64,000 bases of DNA, from contig OY726564.1 of NCBI GenBank assembly GCA_963383645.1, forward strand, positions 116,768,915 to 116,832,914, given 5' to 3'. The translations under genes and the position numbers were made by a program. How positions within the stretch are numbered: position 1 is the stretch's first letter; each line of letters starts with the position of its first letter. This document shows positions 23,824 to 34,870 of the stretch, one piece after another. The notes below the pieces were generated by a model that saw nothing but the letters and a program-made list of their open reading frames with translations, was not told the origin of the DNA and ran no database searches. The DNA is from Muscardinus avellanarius (taxonomy: Eukaryota > Chordata > Mammalia > Rodentia > Gliridae).

Positions 23824-24020
23824 AGCTGGGCGTGACGGCGCACGTTTGTAATCCCAGCATTTGGGAGGCTGGGACAGGAGGATCGTGGTTTGCGGACAGC
23901 CTCAGCTACTTAGTGAGGCCCTCTGCAACTCAGACCCTGTTTCAAAACAACAAAATAAAAATGGGGCTGGGGTATAGCTCGAATGTAGAAGGTCCCTGGG
24001 TTCCATCCCCAGTGTTCCCC
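23824..24020 (+). repeat. SINE, B1-ID composite
   Basis: First SINE after the ILDR2 3' UTR; 'gtagctcgaatgtagaaggt' in the right half. Confidence 0.92.
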
Positions 24021-24054
24021 ACACACACACACACATGCACGCACGCACACACAA
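24021..24054. repeat. (CA)n microsatellite, interrupted
   Basis: CA units with TG and GC interruptions at the tail of the preceding SINE. Confidence 0.9.
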
Positions 24055-24169
24055 AGATCTAACATTCAGGAACCTCAGCAGGACAAATAATCATGCCGCG
24101 TGCCCCTCCTCAGAATGTCCTGAGCACTGTGAGAGCAAGACTGTGGGGTTATAGGAAACACGGGCACTG

Positions 24170-24286
24170 ACAGCTTTTGAGGCAGGGTCTCAGAGTTGCT
24201 GAGGCCGGCCTCTAATTTGCAATTCTCTCTTCTTAGCCTCCCGAGTAGCTGGGATGACAGGCGTGTGCCACTGCACCTGGCTGTAA
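24170..24286 (-). repeat. SINE, partial (left monomer)
   Basis: Reverse B1-like half, 'ggcagggtctcagagttgct' to 'ccactgcacctggct'. Confidence 0.75.
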
Positions 24287-24741
24287 TATACGTTTCTGCA
24301 GGTTTTAAGAAGCCGCGGCCTGGGTATGTTCTGTCGGTGCCACTGCTTACATTCGGGGGAGATGGCGCAGGAGAGGTGGTTGGACCGCGTGCTGGTACTC
24401 GGCTCATTTTCCAGAAAGTAACAAGCACTTGCCCGACAGAAATTTTACGCGGGGAAGGAGGAAGGGAGCTGTTTGTGGGAGGACATTTCAGGTTCTCAAG
24501 AGATTTGAGAAATTCTGCAGCACCATAATTAAGAGAAGGCAATTAAAAACCTTTGTTAGCATAAGAAATGATAGTGTCTTGGGGACTATTAATCCTCTTC
24601 TGGTGGCCAGCCGGGCTCAGAGGTTAGAGTCCTGGTTGAATGGAAAGTCTGTTCTTGCTTGAAGCAGTAAGCTTACTTCCCTCTCTTTTAGTAATTACCT
24701 TAGAAACTTTGACATGTATGTTTAGCTTAAAAATAGACTCT

Positions 24742-24920
24742 GGCCGGGCATGGTGGCGCAGCCTTGTCATCCCCGCGCTTGCGACACGGAGACAGGAGGA
24801 TGGCACAGGTTCGAAGCCAGCCGCGCTGGCTTAAGAGACCCTGTTTCCAAATAAAAAGTATAAAATAGGTCTGGGAGTGTAGCCCGGAGGCAGAAGGGTT
24901 TCCAGGAACCCCAGGACCAC
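24742..24920 (+). repeat. SINE, variant subfamily (CG palindrome type)
   Basis: Diagnostic 'agccagccgcgctggctt' and right half 'gggagtgtagcccggaggc', with no 'gagctcagaggt' box. Confidence 0.88.
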
Positions 24921-24954
24921 ACACACAAATCCTCTGAAACCATTTAACCCTAAG

Positions 24955-26085
24955 TACCTCTTTCAGCCTGTCCTGTCATTTTGTCTGAGGCTTAAATTCC
25001 ACCTTGCTTTTTCAGATCTAAACATATATTTGCTTTTTAATTTTATTTGTTAGGTGTTTGTTTAGAACCGCCCATGTTTCCCTAACACATCTTTCCTTCC
25101 TGGCTTCTGGTCTTGTTTTCTTTAGTACTGGTGTGTTGGGAGGATGCTCTGTCAGTTTTTGTTATCTGAAACAAAATTTTTATTTTTGTTCCTGAACGAT
25201 AACCCCACTGGTTATCTAATTCTAGATTGAGGCTTATTTTCTCTCCACACATCAAAGTTATTCTTGTACCTCCTTCTGATTTTCACTGTTGTTTTTCAGA
25301 AGTTAGCTGCCAACTTACTTCTGTAGGTAATATGTCTTATTTCTCTGGCTACTTTCAAGATTTCCTCTTTGTCTTTGGTTATTTGGGTTTAATGAACATG
25401 TGGCCAGGTGTAAATTTGAGTTTCTCCTTCTCCTCCTCCTCCTTTTAATTCAAGTGGGATTTGTTGTGCATCTTCTGTGGGTTAGCCTTACATCAAATAC
25501 AGAAAACACGCAGCTACTAAAACATCAAAAAAATTTTGGGGGGGGGGTTACTGGGGTTCCTGGAAGCCCTTCTACCTCCGGGCCACACTCCCAGACCTAT
25601 TTTTACATTTTTACTTGGAAACAGGGTCTCCTAAGCCAGCGCGCGCGGCTGGCTTCGAACCTGCGCGATCCTCCTGTCTCTGCCTCCCAAGTGCGGGAAT
25701 TACAAGCGTGCGCCACCACGCCTGGCTCAAACATCAAATATTTTATCTTTAAACTCTTTTGAGTTAAATGTATGCTAGATTTTCTCATCCTGTCCTCCAT
25801 ATTACATAATCTGTCTTTTGTACATTCTATCTTTTGTCTTCTGTTCTCCATTCTGGGTAATTTCTTCAAGTTTATCTAACAATTCACTAATTTTCTATTT
25901 TGCTGGGTTTAATCTCATTCCTTTTAATTTCAATTTAATTAATATGCATATATTTATTTTTAGAATTCAACTTAGCTCTTTATCAAATCTCCAAGGTCAT
26001 TGTTGGTTGTGTTATGCTCCTTATGTTTATGTACAATCCCCCTTTGTTTTTAAGTTTTATTAAAATTAAAGTCATTTTAAATTAA
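24955..26085 (-). repeat. Old L1 (L1M-like) fragment, reverse, split by a SINE
   Basis: The AT-rich text ('tttcaagatttcctctttgt', 'ggtaatttcttcaagtttat', 'caattcactaattttctatt') reads like the antisense of mammalian L1M elements. The SINE at 25548-25728 interrupts it with the duplicated target AAACATCAAA. Confidence 0.55.
25548..25728 (-). repeat. SINE, variant subfamily (CG palindrome type)
   Basis: Contains the perfect stem AAGCCAGC/GCTGGCTT around GCGCGCG at 25633-25655. It is flanked by AAACATCAAA target duplications and is about 95% identical to the copy at 27807-28034. Confidence 0.93.
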
Positions 26086-26089
26086 ATTA

Positions 26090-26310
26090 GAGCCGGGTGT
26101 GGTGGTGCACACTTGTAGTCCCGGTACTTGGAAGGCAGAAGCAGGAGGATCACAGATTTGTGGCCAGCCTCAGCTACTTAGCGAGGCCCTCCACGTTACA
26201 TAGGGAGACCCTGTTTCAAAATAAAGAATAAAAAACAGGACTGGGGGTGTAGCTCAGAGGGCGAGTGCCCCTGGGTTCCATCTCCCGTACTGCCAGTGAG
26301 TAAATAAATA
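26090..26310 (+). repeat. SINE, B1-ID composite
   Basis: Full-length copy; right half 'ggtgtagctcagagggcgag'. Confidence 0.92.
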
Positions 26311-27043
26311 GGACTTAAAGCCCAGCAATCCCAGTATCGCTAGTCTTAGTGAATTGAATTCTGTAGCTGGTTCCTTCCGCGGCTTTTGCTGTGGTTTCTT
26401 GTCCTCGTGTGTTTCAGTTCTGGTGTGAACTCACGAGTGGTGGCCTGCTCGGGTTGCTGGTGTCGGTCAAGGAGACCTTCCCTGCGTCCTCTCTACCCTC
26501 CGCTCCGAATGGCGCTGTCTATCCCCGAGAGGAGTGGGCATGTGGTGGGGTGAGGAGGGAATGAGGTGCTGAGTGGGGAGCATCGGGAAGAGGCGTGACG
26601 CCCTGCTGCCGCAGCAAGGTGGAGCACACGAGGAACTGGAACTGTACACAGGCTTCCAGCTTTGAGATTTGTAAGAGTGGCTACTGTGTTACAGACCTGA
26701 GAAAATTGAGGGGTTAAAAGTAAAAAGGCCATTGCTTGCTGAGAGTGGCAAAGAAACTGGGTGTAGCGTGCATTGGTAGGATGGAATCGAATGGGCAAAA
26801 CAAAATTATTAGTTTCCTCCCACTCTAACTCGGATACACATTTTTATATACTTTGAATCCAAGAAATAAGAAGTGGGCTGATTTCAGATTCTCCTGGAAT
26901 ATTTCAACAGAGATATCCAGATACTAAGTCATCAGAGTGCTTAGGGAGAACTTAGATTTTCTGCCAAATTGGTGTTAAGTGCTTCCTGCACGCCTACCTT
27001 GGCCGCGGAGGCCGCAGGAACGGCGCGGGTGAGTTAGGCAGAG

Positions 27044-27057
27044 GCGCCATCTAGTGG
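27044..27057 (-). promoter_or_regulatory. CTCF core motif, reverse orientation
   Basis: The - strand reads CCACTAGATGGCGC, matching all 14 positions of the CTCF core consensus I use (CCASYAGRKGGCRS). It lies between ILDR2 and TADA1 in locally GC-rich sequence. Confidence 0.75.
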
Positions 27058-27133
27058 CGGGAATCACGTGTGTGCAGTACTGGGCAGAGGACCCTGGGCC
27101 TCCCATGTCTTAAAGAGATGTATTCGTACCACC

Positions 27134-27158
27134 AAAAAAAAAAAAAAAAAAAAAAAAA
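27134..27158. repeat. A25 homopolymer
   Basis: Precedes a forward SINE; may be the tail of a lost element. Confidence 0.95.
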
Positions 27159-27166
27159 TACATAGG

Positions 27167-27543
27167 AGCCAGGCATGGTGGCCCATGCTTGTAATTCCAG
27201 CGTTTGGGAGGCAGAGACAGGAGGTTCACAGACAAGCCTCAGCTACTATGTAGTGAGGCCCTTTACAACTCAGTGAGACCCTGTTGGCGTGGTGGCGCAC
27301 GCTTGTTATCCCTGCGCTTGGGAGGCAGAGACAGGAGGATCACGCAGGTTCAAAGCCAGTCACGTGTGCTGGCTTAGGAGACCCTGTTTCCAAATAAAAA
27401 TGTAAAAATAGGTCTGGGAGTGTAGCCCGGAGGTAGAAGGGTTCCAGGAACCCCAGTACCACCAAAATAAATAAATAAATAAATAATAGGGCTAGGGGTG
27501 TAGCTCAGAGGTAGAATGTCCCTGGGTTCCATCCTCAGTACTG
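27167..27543 (+). repeat. SINE, B1-ID composite, split by a second SINE
   Basis: The left half is 27167-27285 and its right ID half is 27487-27543 ('ggtgtagctcagaggtagaa'). The two halves are separated by the inserted variant copy. Confidence 0.88.
27286..27486 (+). repeat. SINE, variant subfamily, nested
   Basis: 'ggcgtggtggcgcacgcttg', then 'tgtgctggcttaggagaccc' and 'gggagtgtagcccggaggta', with an (AATA)n tail; inserted in the linker of the outer SINE. Confidence 0.88.
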
Positions 27544-27544
27544 C

Positions 27545-27604
<60 letters not shown>
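27545..27604. repeat. (AG)n microsatellite
   Basis: About 28 AG units at the tail of the preceding SINE. Confidence 0.97.
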
Positions 27605-27608
<4 letters not shown>

Positions 27609-27803
27609 AAATTCGGTCAATCAAGGTTCTAGGAGTTCTTTATTTGGAAGTGGTAAGTTTTTCCGGATATTTTCCAAGTTTGGAATTTGCCCTACTATGT
27701 TTCCAGGGCAGACATCAGGGGGTAGCATATAGGAAAAATCTCATGTTTCTTGCTTGGGACCAAAGTGAAAGTAGGCATACGTGTGGTCTGATTTAAAGCT
27801 ATT

Positions 27804-27806
<3 letters not shown>

Positions 27807-27850
<44 letters not shown>

Positions 27851-28034
27851 TTTGTGGTACTGGGGTTCCTGGAAGCCCTTCTACCTCCGGGCTACACTCC
27901 AAGACCTATTTTTACATTTTTATTTGGAAATAGGGTCTCCTAAGCCAGCGCGCGCGGCTGGCTTCGAACCTGCGCGATCCTCCTGTCTCTGCCTCCCAAG
28001 CGCGGGATTACAAGGGTGCGCCACCACGCCCGGC
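27807..28034 (-). repeat. SINE, variant subfamily, with (TAAA)n tail and perfect target duplication
   Basis: The 13-bp duplication TAAAGCTATTTTA flanks it at 27794-27806 and 28035-28047. Its tail is the (TTTA)n run to 27853. The CG palindrome is at 27942-27964. Confidence 0.95.
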
Positions 28035-28461
28035 TAAAGCTATTTTAAATGGCGTTGAGCACCACTGACTGAATTATGAGCACTTCCTAATGTCAAGTCA
28101 GGGCTGTCATTTTGCAGAACTGTAGTGAAGCAAAAGTGATGTCATCAAGGTGTGCCAACAAGGTTCCCACATAGCCCATTCCCTGACCTCTGGCTGTAAG
28201 AAGAAAAGGAAATCTCTCTTGCTCTCATTCTGTCCCTGAGGAGCATCCTAGGAGAAGACTCCACAGTCTCACAGTAAAACACTCTTATTTCTTACCAGTC
28301 CTGGCTCTTGGAAAAGATGTTCTTATCCCTTGCGTATCTTGTGTGGCACCAGTGTGTCCTTCCGGGCTCTTTTTTCCCGTAGGTGCTCAGCTTTCCCAGA
28401 GGGCAGTGCTGGAGGGATCAGCCAATCTCTTGACCTCTGTTCTTAGAAGAGCCCTTGTGTG

Positions 28462-28532
28462 TGGGGTCAGCACAGAGGTGGAGCAATCGTCCAGCATGCT
28501 CGGGGCCCTGGGTTCAATCCCCAGTACACGAT
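28462..28532 (+). repeat. ID-like/tRNA-derived monomer
   Basis: 'ggtggagcaatcgtccagca' and 'gccctgggttcaatccccag' resemble a tRNA-derived half with a B-box (GGTTCAATCC) and no B1 half. Confidence 0.6.
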
Positions 28533-28606
28533 GGAGAGCAAAGGAGAGGAAGATCTTATGTTTGCTTTCCTTTTGTGGGCAGTGTATTAGTTAAAAATCT
28601 TTTGGT

Positions 28607-28755
28607 TAATTTGGGAGCTGAAACAGGAGGATCACAGGTTCAAGACCAGCCTCAGCAACTCAGAGAGACCTTGTTTCAAAATAAAAAATAAAATCGGGCT
28701 GGGGTGTAGTTTGAAGGTAGAATGACCCTGAGTTCAATCCCCAGTGCCACCACCA
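28607..28755 (+). repeat. SINE, 5'-truncated B1-ID
   Basis: Begins inside the left half ('ttgggagctgaaacaggagg'), followed by a short CA tract. Confidence 0.85.
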
Positions 28756-29312
28756 CACACACACACAAAAATCTTGTGGTTGTAAGTGACAGAAAGCCAG
28801 CTTGGATTAACTTAAGGGGAAAAGGAGGAGGAGGAGAAAAGGAAAAGGAAACCAGGAGGGGATGGAGCTCGCTTGTAGAAAGGTCCGGGAGTGGCTTTGG
28901 ATGGAGGGAGGGCTGTTAGGAGCTGGGACACACCTGGGCCTCGACGCAGTCAGACGCTGGCTGTCTGTCCAGCTTCCCCACCTGCCACCTCTTCATTTCC
29001 ATGTGTTTTCCCAAGGAGGAGAGTCAAGGCAGGAACATGGCCTCTAGCCATCCAAGAGTCACGGCTGACCAGATAGACGAAGGGCTTGACTCATGAGAAA
29101 CATCCCAAGAAAGCCTGAGAAGGACCCATGTTGGGATGTGCTCATATCTGAGCCAGTCGTTGTGACCAGAGAGATGGCAAGTCCGTTTGACCAGAAGGGT
29201 ATGATTCTGCGATGGACCAGAGAGCAGGCACCCTAGATTGAATACGTGTACCCCAGAAGGCCCAGGTGTTAAGGCTTGGCTTTGGGGTGCTGCTCTTGGA
29301 AGGTTCTGGACT

Positions 29313-29417
29313 CTAAGGGTCTTGCCAACTTACTGAGGCTGGCCTCAAACCTGTGATCTTCCTGTCTCAGCCTCCCACGTACTGGGGTTACAGGTGTGGA
29401 ATGCCACACCTGGCTGT
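29313..29417 (-). repeat. SINE, partial (left monomer)
   Basis: Reverse B1-like half ending 'atgccacacctggctg'. Confidence 0.8.
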
Positions 29418-29530
29418 TGTAAGCTCCCCTGTCCACTTGCTCTGTCTGATATCTGTAGCTGTGGAGATTCCCAGTGAGGCCACGTCCACAATCTGGTACA
29501 AGACGGAGGCAACTGGTCCATAGCTAAAAG

Positions 29531-29533
<3 letters not shown>

Positions 29534-29575
<42 letters not shown>
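29534..29575. repeat. (TG)21 microsatellite
   Basis: Tail side of the reverse SINE that follows. Confidence 0.96.
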
Positions 29576-29576
<1 letters not shown>

Positions 29577-29747
29577 CTGAGGACTGGACCAGGGGCATTC
29601 TACCTCTGAGCTACACCCCCAGTCCTATTTTATTTTTTATTTTGAAACAGAGTCTCACTAAGTTGCAGAGAGCCTCACTAAGTTGCTGATAGTGGCAGCA
29701 ATCCGCCCAAGCGCTGGAATTACAGGTATGTGCCACCATGCCCAGCT
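29576..29747 (-). repeat. SINE, B1-ID composite with internal deletion
   Basis: Reverse copy; the left half lacks most of the 'cctcctgtctcagcc' part. Confidence 0.87.
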
Positions 29748-30266
29748 AGGGACTGAATGCTTTGAAGACAAAAACCCCCACACACCTTGACATAAACCAG
29801 CAAAAAACAATACAGAGATACATTCGCCTGCAAAGTGAAGGGCAGGCTATAGGGTCGTGGTCCCGGCAGCGTCGTCCTCCTGACTCTGCCTCGTTTTCCA
29901 GGCCTAAGCTTCTTCCCGGGGCTGGTTCCTGGTGGGCAGGAGTCCTGTGAGGCCGTGTGTTCCCGTCGGGGTAGGAGAGAAGCCGCCCCTCTAAGCGCCC
30001 TCCCTCCCGGACTAAGTCCTCCTGGCCCGCCTAGGCCCAGGAGGTGGGGCACTGCCTGGAGCTACCGTCCTCAGTCCTCAGGCTGACATCTGGATGGAAG
30101 GCTCCGCCTGGGAGGAAGTGGGTCCGGGAAGGACGGGGCTCTGGAGCTGTGTGCTTCCGCTTTCCTGTCTGTCCTTTAATCTGAGGAAGAAGGAGATGCA
30201 CACGGCCCTGGCAGACAGGACCAGGGCTCCCAGAGAGTGCTCCTGTGTCTGCCAGGGGAAAGAAAC

Positions 30267-30466
30267 CAGCTGGCCTGGTGGGGCACACCTGTAGGTCCAG
30301 CACCTGGGAGGCTGAGACAGGACAGGCTCTGTCCTCAGCAAGTAGCGAGACTTGTCATCAACCTAGCGAGACCTTGTTTCAAAAAATAGAAATAAAATAG
30401 GGCTGGGGGTGTAGCTAGGAGGTAGAACACCCCTGGGGTCAGTCCCTAGTACTTAAAAACAAACAA
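30267..30466 (+). repeat. SINE, B1-ID composite
   Basis: 'cagctggcctggtggggcac' start and 'ggtgtagctaggaggtagaa' right half; (AAAC)n tail. Confidence 0.88.
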
Positions 30467-30879
30467 ACAACAAAAACAGAAGAAAGAAACTAAAAGCCAA
30501 AGAAATTGCTGTAAAGTCCCTCCGGCACCGAGGCAGAAGGCTGGCCCCAGTGTCTGCGGGGCAACAGCTGGGACGGTGTGAGGTGGACGGCAGCCTTCTG
30601 GTGACACAGGTGTGTTTCTGTGGCGGAGGAGCCGGAGCAGCTCCACGGGCGCCAGGGCGGAGGCGGCAAAACCAAGTCCTGTTGGCCCTGCTGCTGCGCT
30701 GTGGGAGCCGGTCTCTCAGCCAGCTAGAGGATGATCACCAAAGATGCTAAAACTGTCTCCCTTTATAAGTCAGACCCGTGGCATTTTGAGAAACCAGGCC
30801 TTGAACATGAACAGCGAATTGGGACAGCGCCTTGAGTGCAGAAGGAGCCCGGATCCAGGGAAGATGGTCAGTCCAGGAG

Positions 30880-31842
30880 TGTGGTCAGCGCAGGGGGAGG
30901 TGGCCAGCCCAGGTGGGTGGTCAGCCCAGGGGGGATGGCCAGCCCAGGGGGGGTGGTCAGTCCATGGGGGGTGGCCAGTTCAGGGGGGATGGCCAGCCCA
31001 GGAGGGGTGGTCAGTCCAGAGGGGTGGCCAGTCCAGAGGGGTGGCCAGTCCAGGGGGGGTGGCCAGTCCAGAGGGGTGGCCAGTTCAGGGGGGCTGGTCA
31101 GTCCAGGGGGGTGGCCAGTCCAGGGGGGTGGCCAATCCAGGGGGGATGGCCAGCCCAGGAGGGGTGGTCAGTCCAGGAGGGATGGCTAGCCCAGGGGGGT
31201 GGTCAGTCCAGGAGGGGTGGCTAGCCCAGGGGGGGTGGTCAGTCCAGGGGGGTGGCCAGTCCAGGGGGGGTGACCAGCCCAGGAGGAGTGGTCAGTCCAG
31301 GGGGGTGGCCAGCCCAGGTGGGTGGTCAGCCCAAGGGGGATGGCCAGCCCAGGGGGAGTGGTCAGTCCACAGGGGGGGTGGCCAGTCCAGAGGGGTGGCC
31401 AGTTCAGGGGGGCTGGTCAGTCCAGGGGGGTGGCCAGTCCAGGGGGGTGGCCAATCCAGGGGGGATGGCCAGCCCAGGAGGGGTGGTCAGTCCAGGAGGG
31501 GTGGCTAGCCCAGGGGGGTGGTCAGTCCAGGAGGGGTGGCTAGCCCAGGGGGTGGCCAGTCCAGGGGGGTGGCCAGTCCGGGGGGGGTGGCCAGCCCAGG
31601 AGGAGTGGTCAGTCCGGGGGGGGTGGCCAGCCCAGGTGGGTGGTCAGCCCAAGGGGGATGGCCAGCCCAGGGGGAGTGGTCAGTCCACAGGGGAGGTGGC
31701 CAGTCCAGGGGGGATGGCCAGCCCAGGAGGGGTGGTCAGTCCAGAGGGGTGGCCAGTCCAGTAGGGGTGGCAAGCCCAGGGGGGGTGGTCAGTCCAGGGG
31801 GATGGCCAGCCCAGGAGGGGTGGTCAGTCCAGGGAAAGGTGG
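30880..31842. repeat. G-rich minisatellite, 15-17 bp unit, about 0.95 kb
   Basis: About 60 units of the form GGGGGGTGG(C/T)CAG(T/C)(C/T)CA, alternating TGGCCAG and TGGTCAG and AGTCCA and AGCCCA. A longer order is visible: the phrase starting 'agcccaggtgggtgg' recurs at 30906, 31311 and 31629, and 'agttcaggggggctgg' recurs at 31082 and 31401. All three forward frames stay open for over 100 codons only because the unit lacks stops; I see no gene. Confidence 0.97.
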
Positions 31843-32009
31843 TCAGGCAGGAGCCAGCATTGGATGCGCTGGCAGCAGCTTTTCCTGCTGTCCCGGGAGC
31901 CAGGCTCACTGGGTGGACGGCTTTCTTGCTTTCCTTATTTGAGTATGAAACTTGTCAGAGGGTGTTTATGGCTGAGGCGGAGAGCAGATCTCTTAGAAGT
32001 TCCTTTTGG

Positions 32010-32178
32010 GGGATGGAACCCCAGGGCAGTCTACCTCTGAGCACCCCAGCCCTATTTTATTCTTTCTTTTGAAACAGGGCCTCACTACGTAGCTCAGGCT
32101 AGCCATAAGCCTGCACTCCTTCTGTCTCAGCTTCCCCAGTGCTGGGATTACGAGTGTGGGCCTCCTCCCCAGCTTTCA
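32010..32178 (-). repeat. SINE, B1-ID composite
   Basis: Reverse copy right after the minisatellite flank; 'gggatggaaccccagggcag'. Confidence 0.88.
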
Positions 32179-32229
32179 GAAGTTCTTAAGTGTTTCGGTT
32201 TTGAGAGAAGATGTTACGGTTTTGGACTG

Positions 32230-32950
32230 TGACTGTTACCGTCTAGGGGAACTGTCCCCAGGGACCTTTGTTAGACCCCCCTGGGAATAATTCCCCCCCA
32301 AAACATAAAACCCGCGGGTTCTTGTCCTGAGCTAAGGATAGACATGCAATAGCCCAGACTCTTGCTGAAGATTTAAAGGAGAAAATTAAAAAGATAGAAA
32401 TACAGAAGACAGTCACAGCCCATGTCACCCAGGGTGACACGAGGGGTGCTTCGAACTAAATCACCCAAGTACAAAACACGGAACAGACTTTGTATACACA
32501 TGGCACCCTCCATCTCGTTTCACGTACTTCTGACGTAGTAAAAGTCCCTGTAAAGTTCCTCTCCTTTCCCGCCAAGGTGTCTTCTTTCAGGAAGGTGACC
32601 CCTCCTCCCATCCTAGCTAGATTATCCAATTATGTAAACCTGTCTTTAGAGTGAGGATGAGGAAGTCCTAGTTCCCCTCTCCTATCGACTTGCTAATTAC
32701 GTTTGGCTAGGTTAATTTACTTTAGAATCGTTGCCTGCTTCTTGGCAGAAGCCAAGCCCTTTCACAGATCTGCCCCTCACCCAATGTTTGAAATATATTT
32801 ATTAATAAGCAGAGCTTTGTTAAACCCTCCTAGGCCATTCCCAATACTGGTACCTTAAGTATTAACCCAGCAGCAGCACACAGGTTTGGCTGGCCGCTGT
32901 GGGTGCCACCATCTATTGTCCCCTAAGAAGGGGGCAGTGTTTATTCCCAG
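32230..32950. other. Unassigned 0.7 kb block, SINE-free
   Basis: The sequence has no resemblance I can name. It holds a 17-bp palindrome (TGTCACCC-A-GGGTGACA, 32423-32439) and G/C runs near 32268-32300. Its composition suits an old LTR or a conserved element, but no LTR boundaries or coding exon are visible. Confidence 0.4.
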
Positions 32951-33263
32951 TTACGGTGTACCTGCCATAACCTGAGGGACTCGGGACAGGGAACCGACTC
33001 ATTTGCACCAGATAAACAGAGCCTGAGTCGACAGCAGCCGCAGACTGTGCTCCCGGCCATCTGCTCTGGGGCTCAGGTGGACGGTCGCTCAGAGGCCCTG
33101 GAGCCCTCCGTGCCCTGCTCCACCTCTCCGGGCATTGGGTGTAATTTCTGTCCTCCGCATCCAGAAGGCCTGGAAAGGGAAGGGGTCGGGAGGGCGGGCT
33201 GCCGATAAGACCCTTTGGAGCGAGGTGGCACTTTGGCAGAAATGTTTGTGTAGGAAGTAAACA

Positions 33264-33432
33264 GGGCGGGTGTGGTGGCCTGTAATCTGAGCACTTGGGA
33301 GGCTGAGACAGGAGGATCGAGGACACCCTCAGCAACCTAGCAAGATCCCATTTCAAAACAAAAAATAGAAAAGGCATAGAGGTGTAGCTCAGAGGTAGAA
33401 TGCTCCTGGGTTTGATCTCTAGTACCAGGAAA
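33264..33432 (+). repeat. SINE, B1-ID composite
   Basis: 'gggcgggtgtggtggcctgt' start; right half 'gaggtgtagctcagaggtag'. Confidence 0.9.
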
Positions 33433-34037
33433 AAGAAACACAGAGGTTTGACTGTTTATTTGGGTGTTCATTTCTAAAAGTTTTCATGTCCATAAAACTC
33501 ACATCACATACACATGTGTGCTCTGCTCTTGCTGACCATTCCTTGCGGGGCCTCGGCCAGGAGCACGAGCTGGGCAGACCCCTTCAGCCTCTGCGCTCTC
33601 ACACGTGGGTTTGCCTCCTCTGTGATGACGCCTCAGGCCCGCAGCTCGAGCGTGGAGCTTTGATGCCTGCTATCAGAGCCAACTGTATCCTCTACATCAA
33701 AGATCGCTGATTTGATACCTCAAGTGACATAGGAAGACTATCAGGGATCTGAGGGGAATCGTGTGGCAGTGAGTGGCACGTGTGGGCGTGGGGGAGCTCT
33801 CCAAGGACACACACTGCCCTTCCCTCCATGGCCTCCGTTCTGGGTCCAAGACTGGTGACCACAAACTCTTCCCTCACTTGCTAGACTGGGCGGATCTCTC
33901 CCAGTGCTTCTGGAGAGGAGGTGTGGAGACCAGTCCACATGATCGTCTCTTCACCTTCGCTCCTTTTGTCTCATCAAAGTAGAAAGTTTGAGCCTATGAA
34001 GATATGCATAACCGGTGACCATAGATACTGCACCCAT

Positions 34038-34188
34038 GCCAGGCGGGTGGCACATGTCTGTAGTCTCAGCACTTGGGAGGCTGAGACAGGAGGATCACAG
34101 GTTTGAGGAAACTGTGTGATAGATAACTTAGACCCTAAAAAAGGCTGAGGGTAGAATCCCCCTGAGTTCAACCACTAGTACCTAAACA
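34038..34188 (+). repeat. SINE, internally deleted
   Basis: Left half intact; linker and right half reduced to 'gctgagggtagaatccccct'. Confidence 0.83.
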
Positions 34189-34215
34189 AATAAAAAACAA
34201 ATAAACACCTCAAAC

Positions 34216-34424
34216 ATTCCGAGTATGATGGTGGATGCTTATAATCCCAGTCCGTGGGAGGCTGAGACAGGAGGATCCAGGTTCACGATCAGCCTCAGGA
34301 ATGTGGTAACAGTGAGACAGCAGCAACCTAGTGAGACCGTTTCCAAATAAAAAGTAAAATAGGGCTGGGGTGTAGCTCAGAGGTAGAATGCTCCTGGACT
34401 CAATCCCCAGTACCACATACAAAA
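34216..34424 (+). repeat. SINE, B1-ID composite
   Basis: 'gagtatgatggtggatgctt' start; right half 'gggtgtagctcagaggtaga'; (CAAA)n tail. Confidence 0.9.
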
Positions 34425-34513
34425 ACAAACAAACCACCACAACAAAATAACCAGTGTGCTACAATCTTACAGGGTTTGCATTCTGACATAATTCAAAGAC
34501 AAATGAGTCAGGG

Positions 34514-34690
34514 TCAACCGGACGTGGTGGTGCACACTTGTAATCCCCAGGCTTGCAAGACGGAGACAGGAGGATCACACAGGTTCGGGCTGGCTTAAGA
34601 GACCCTGTTTCCAAGTAAAACTATAAAAAAAATAGGTGTCTGGGAGTGTATCCCGGAGGTAGAAGGGTTTTCAGGAACCCCAGTACCAAA
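34514..34690 (+). repeat. SINE, variant subfamily
   Basis: 'gacgtggtggtgcacacttg', 'gcttgcaagacggagacagg' and 'gtgtatcccggaggtagaag'; the CG palindrome is reduced to 'ttcgggctggctta'. Confidence 0.87.
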
Positions 34691-34704
34691 AAATAAAAAA
34701 TAAA

Positions 34705-34870
34705 AAGAGTCAGGTTCAGTGGCACATGCCTGGAATCCCAGTACTTGGGAGGCTAAGACAGAAGAATTGCAGGTTTGTGGGCAGCCTCAGCAACTTAGCA
34801 AGGCCCTCTGCAACTTAATGAAACCCTGTTTCAAAAAAAAAAAAAAAGATAGGGCTGGGGGTTTAGCTCT
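34705..34870 (+). repeat. SINE, B1-ID composite, 3'-truncated
   Basis: The right half stops at 'gctgggggtttagctct'. Confidence 0.86.

Noticed and set aside
30744..31764. Long open frames (up to 254 codons) with Gly-Trp-Pro-Val-Gln repeats
   Set aside because: They lie wholly in the minisatellite, and all three forward frames are open because the unit has no stop; no start context or family resemblance.
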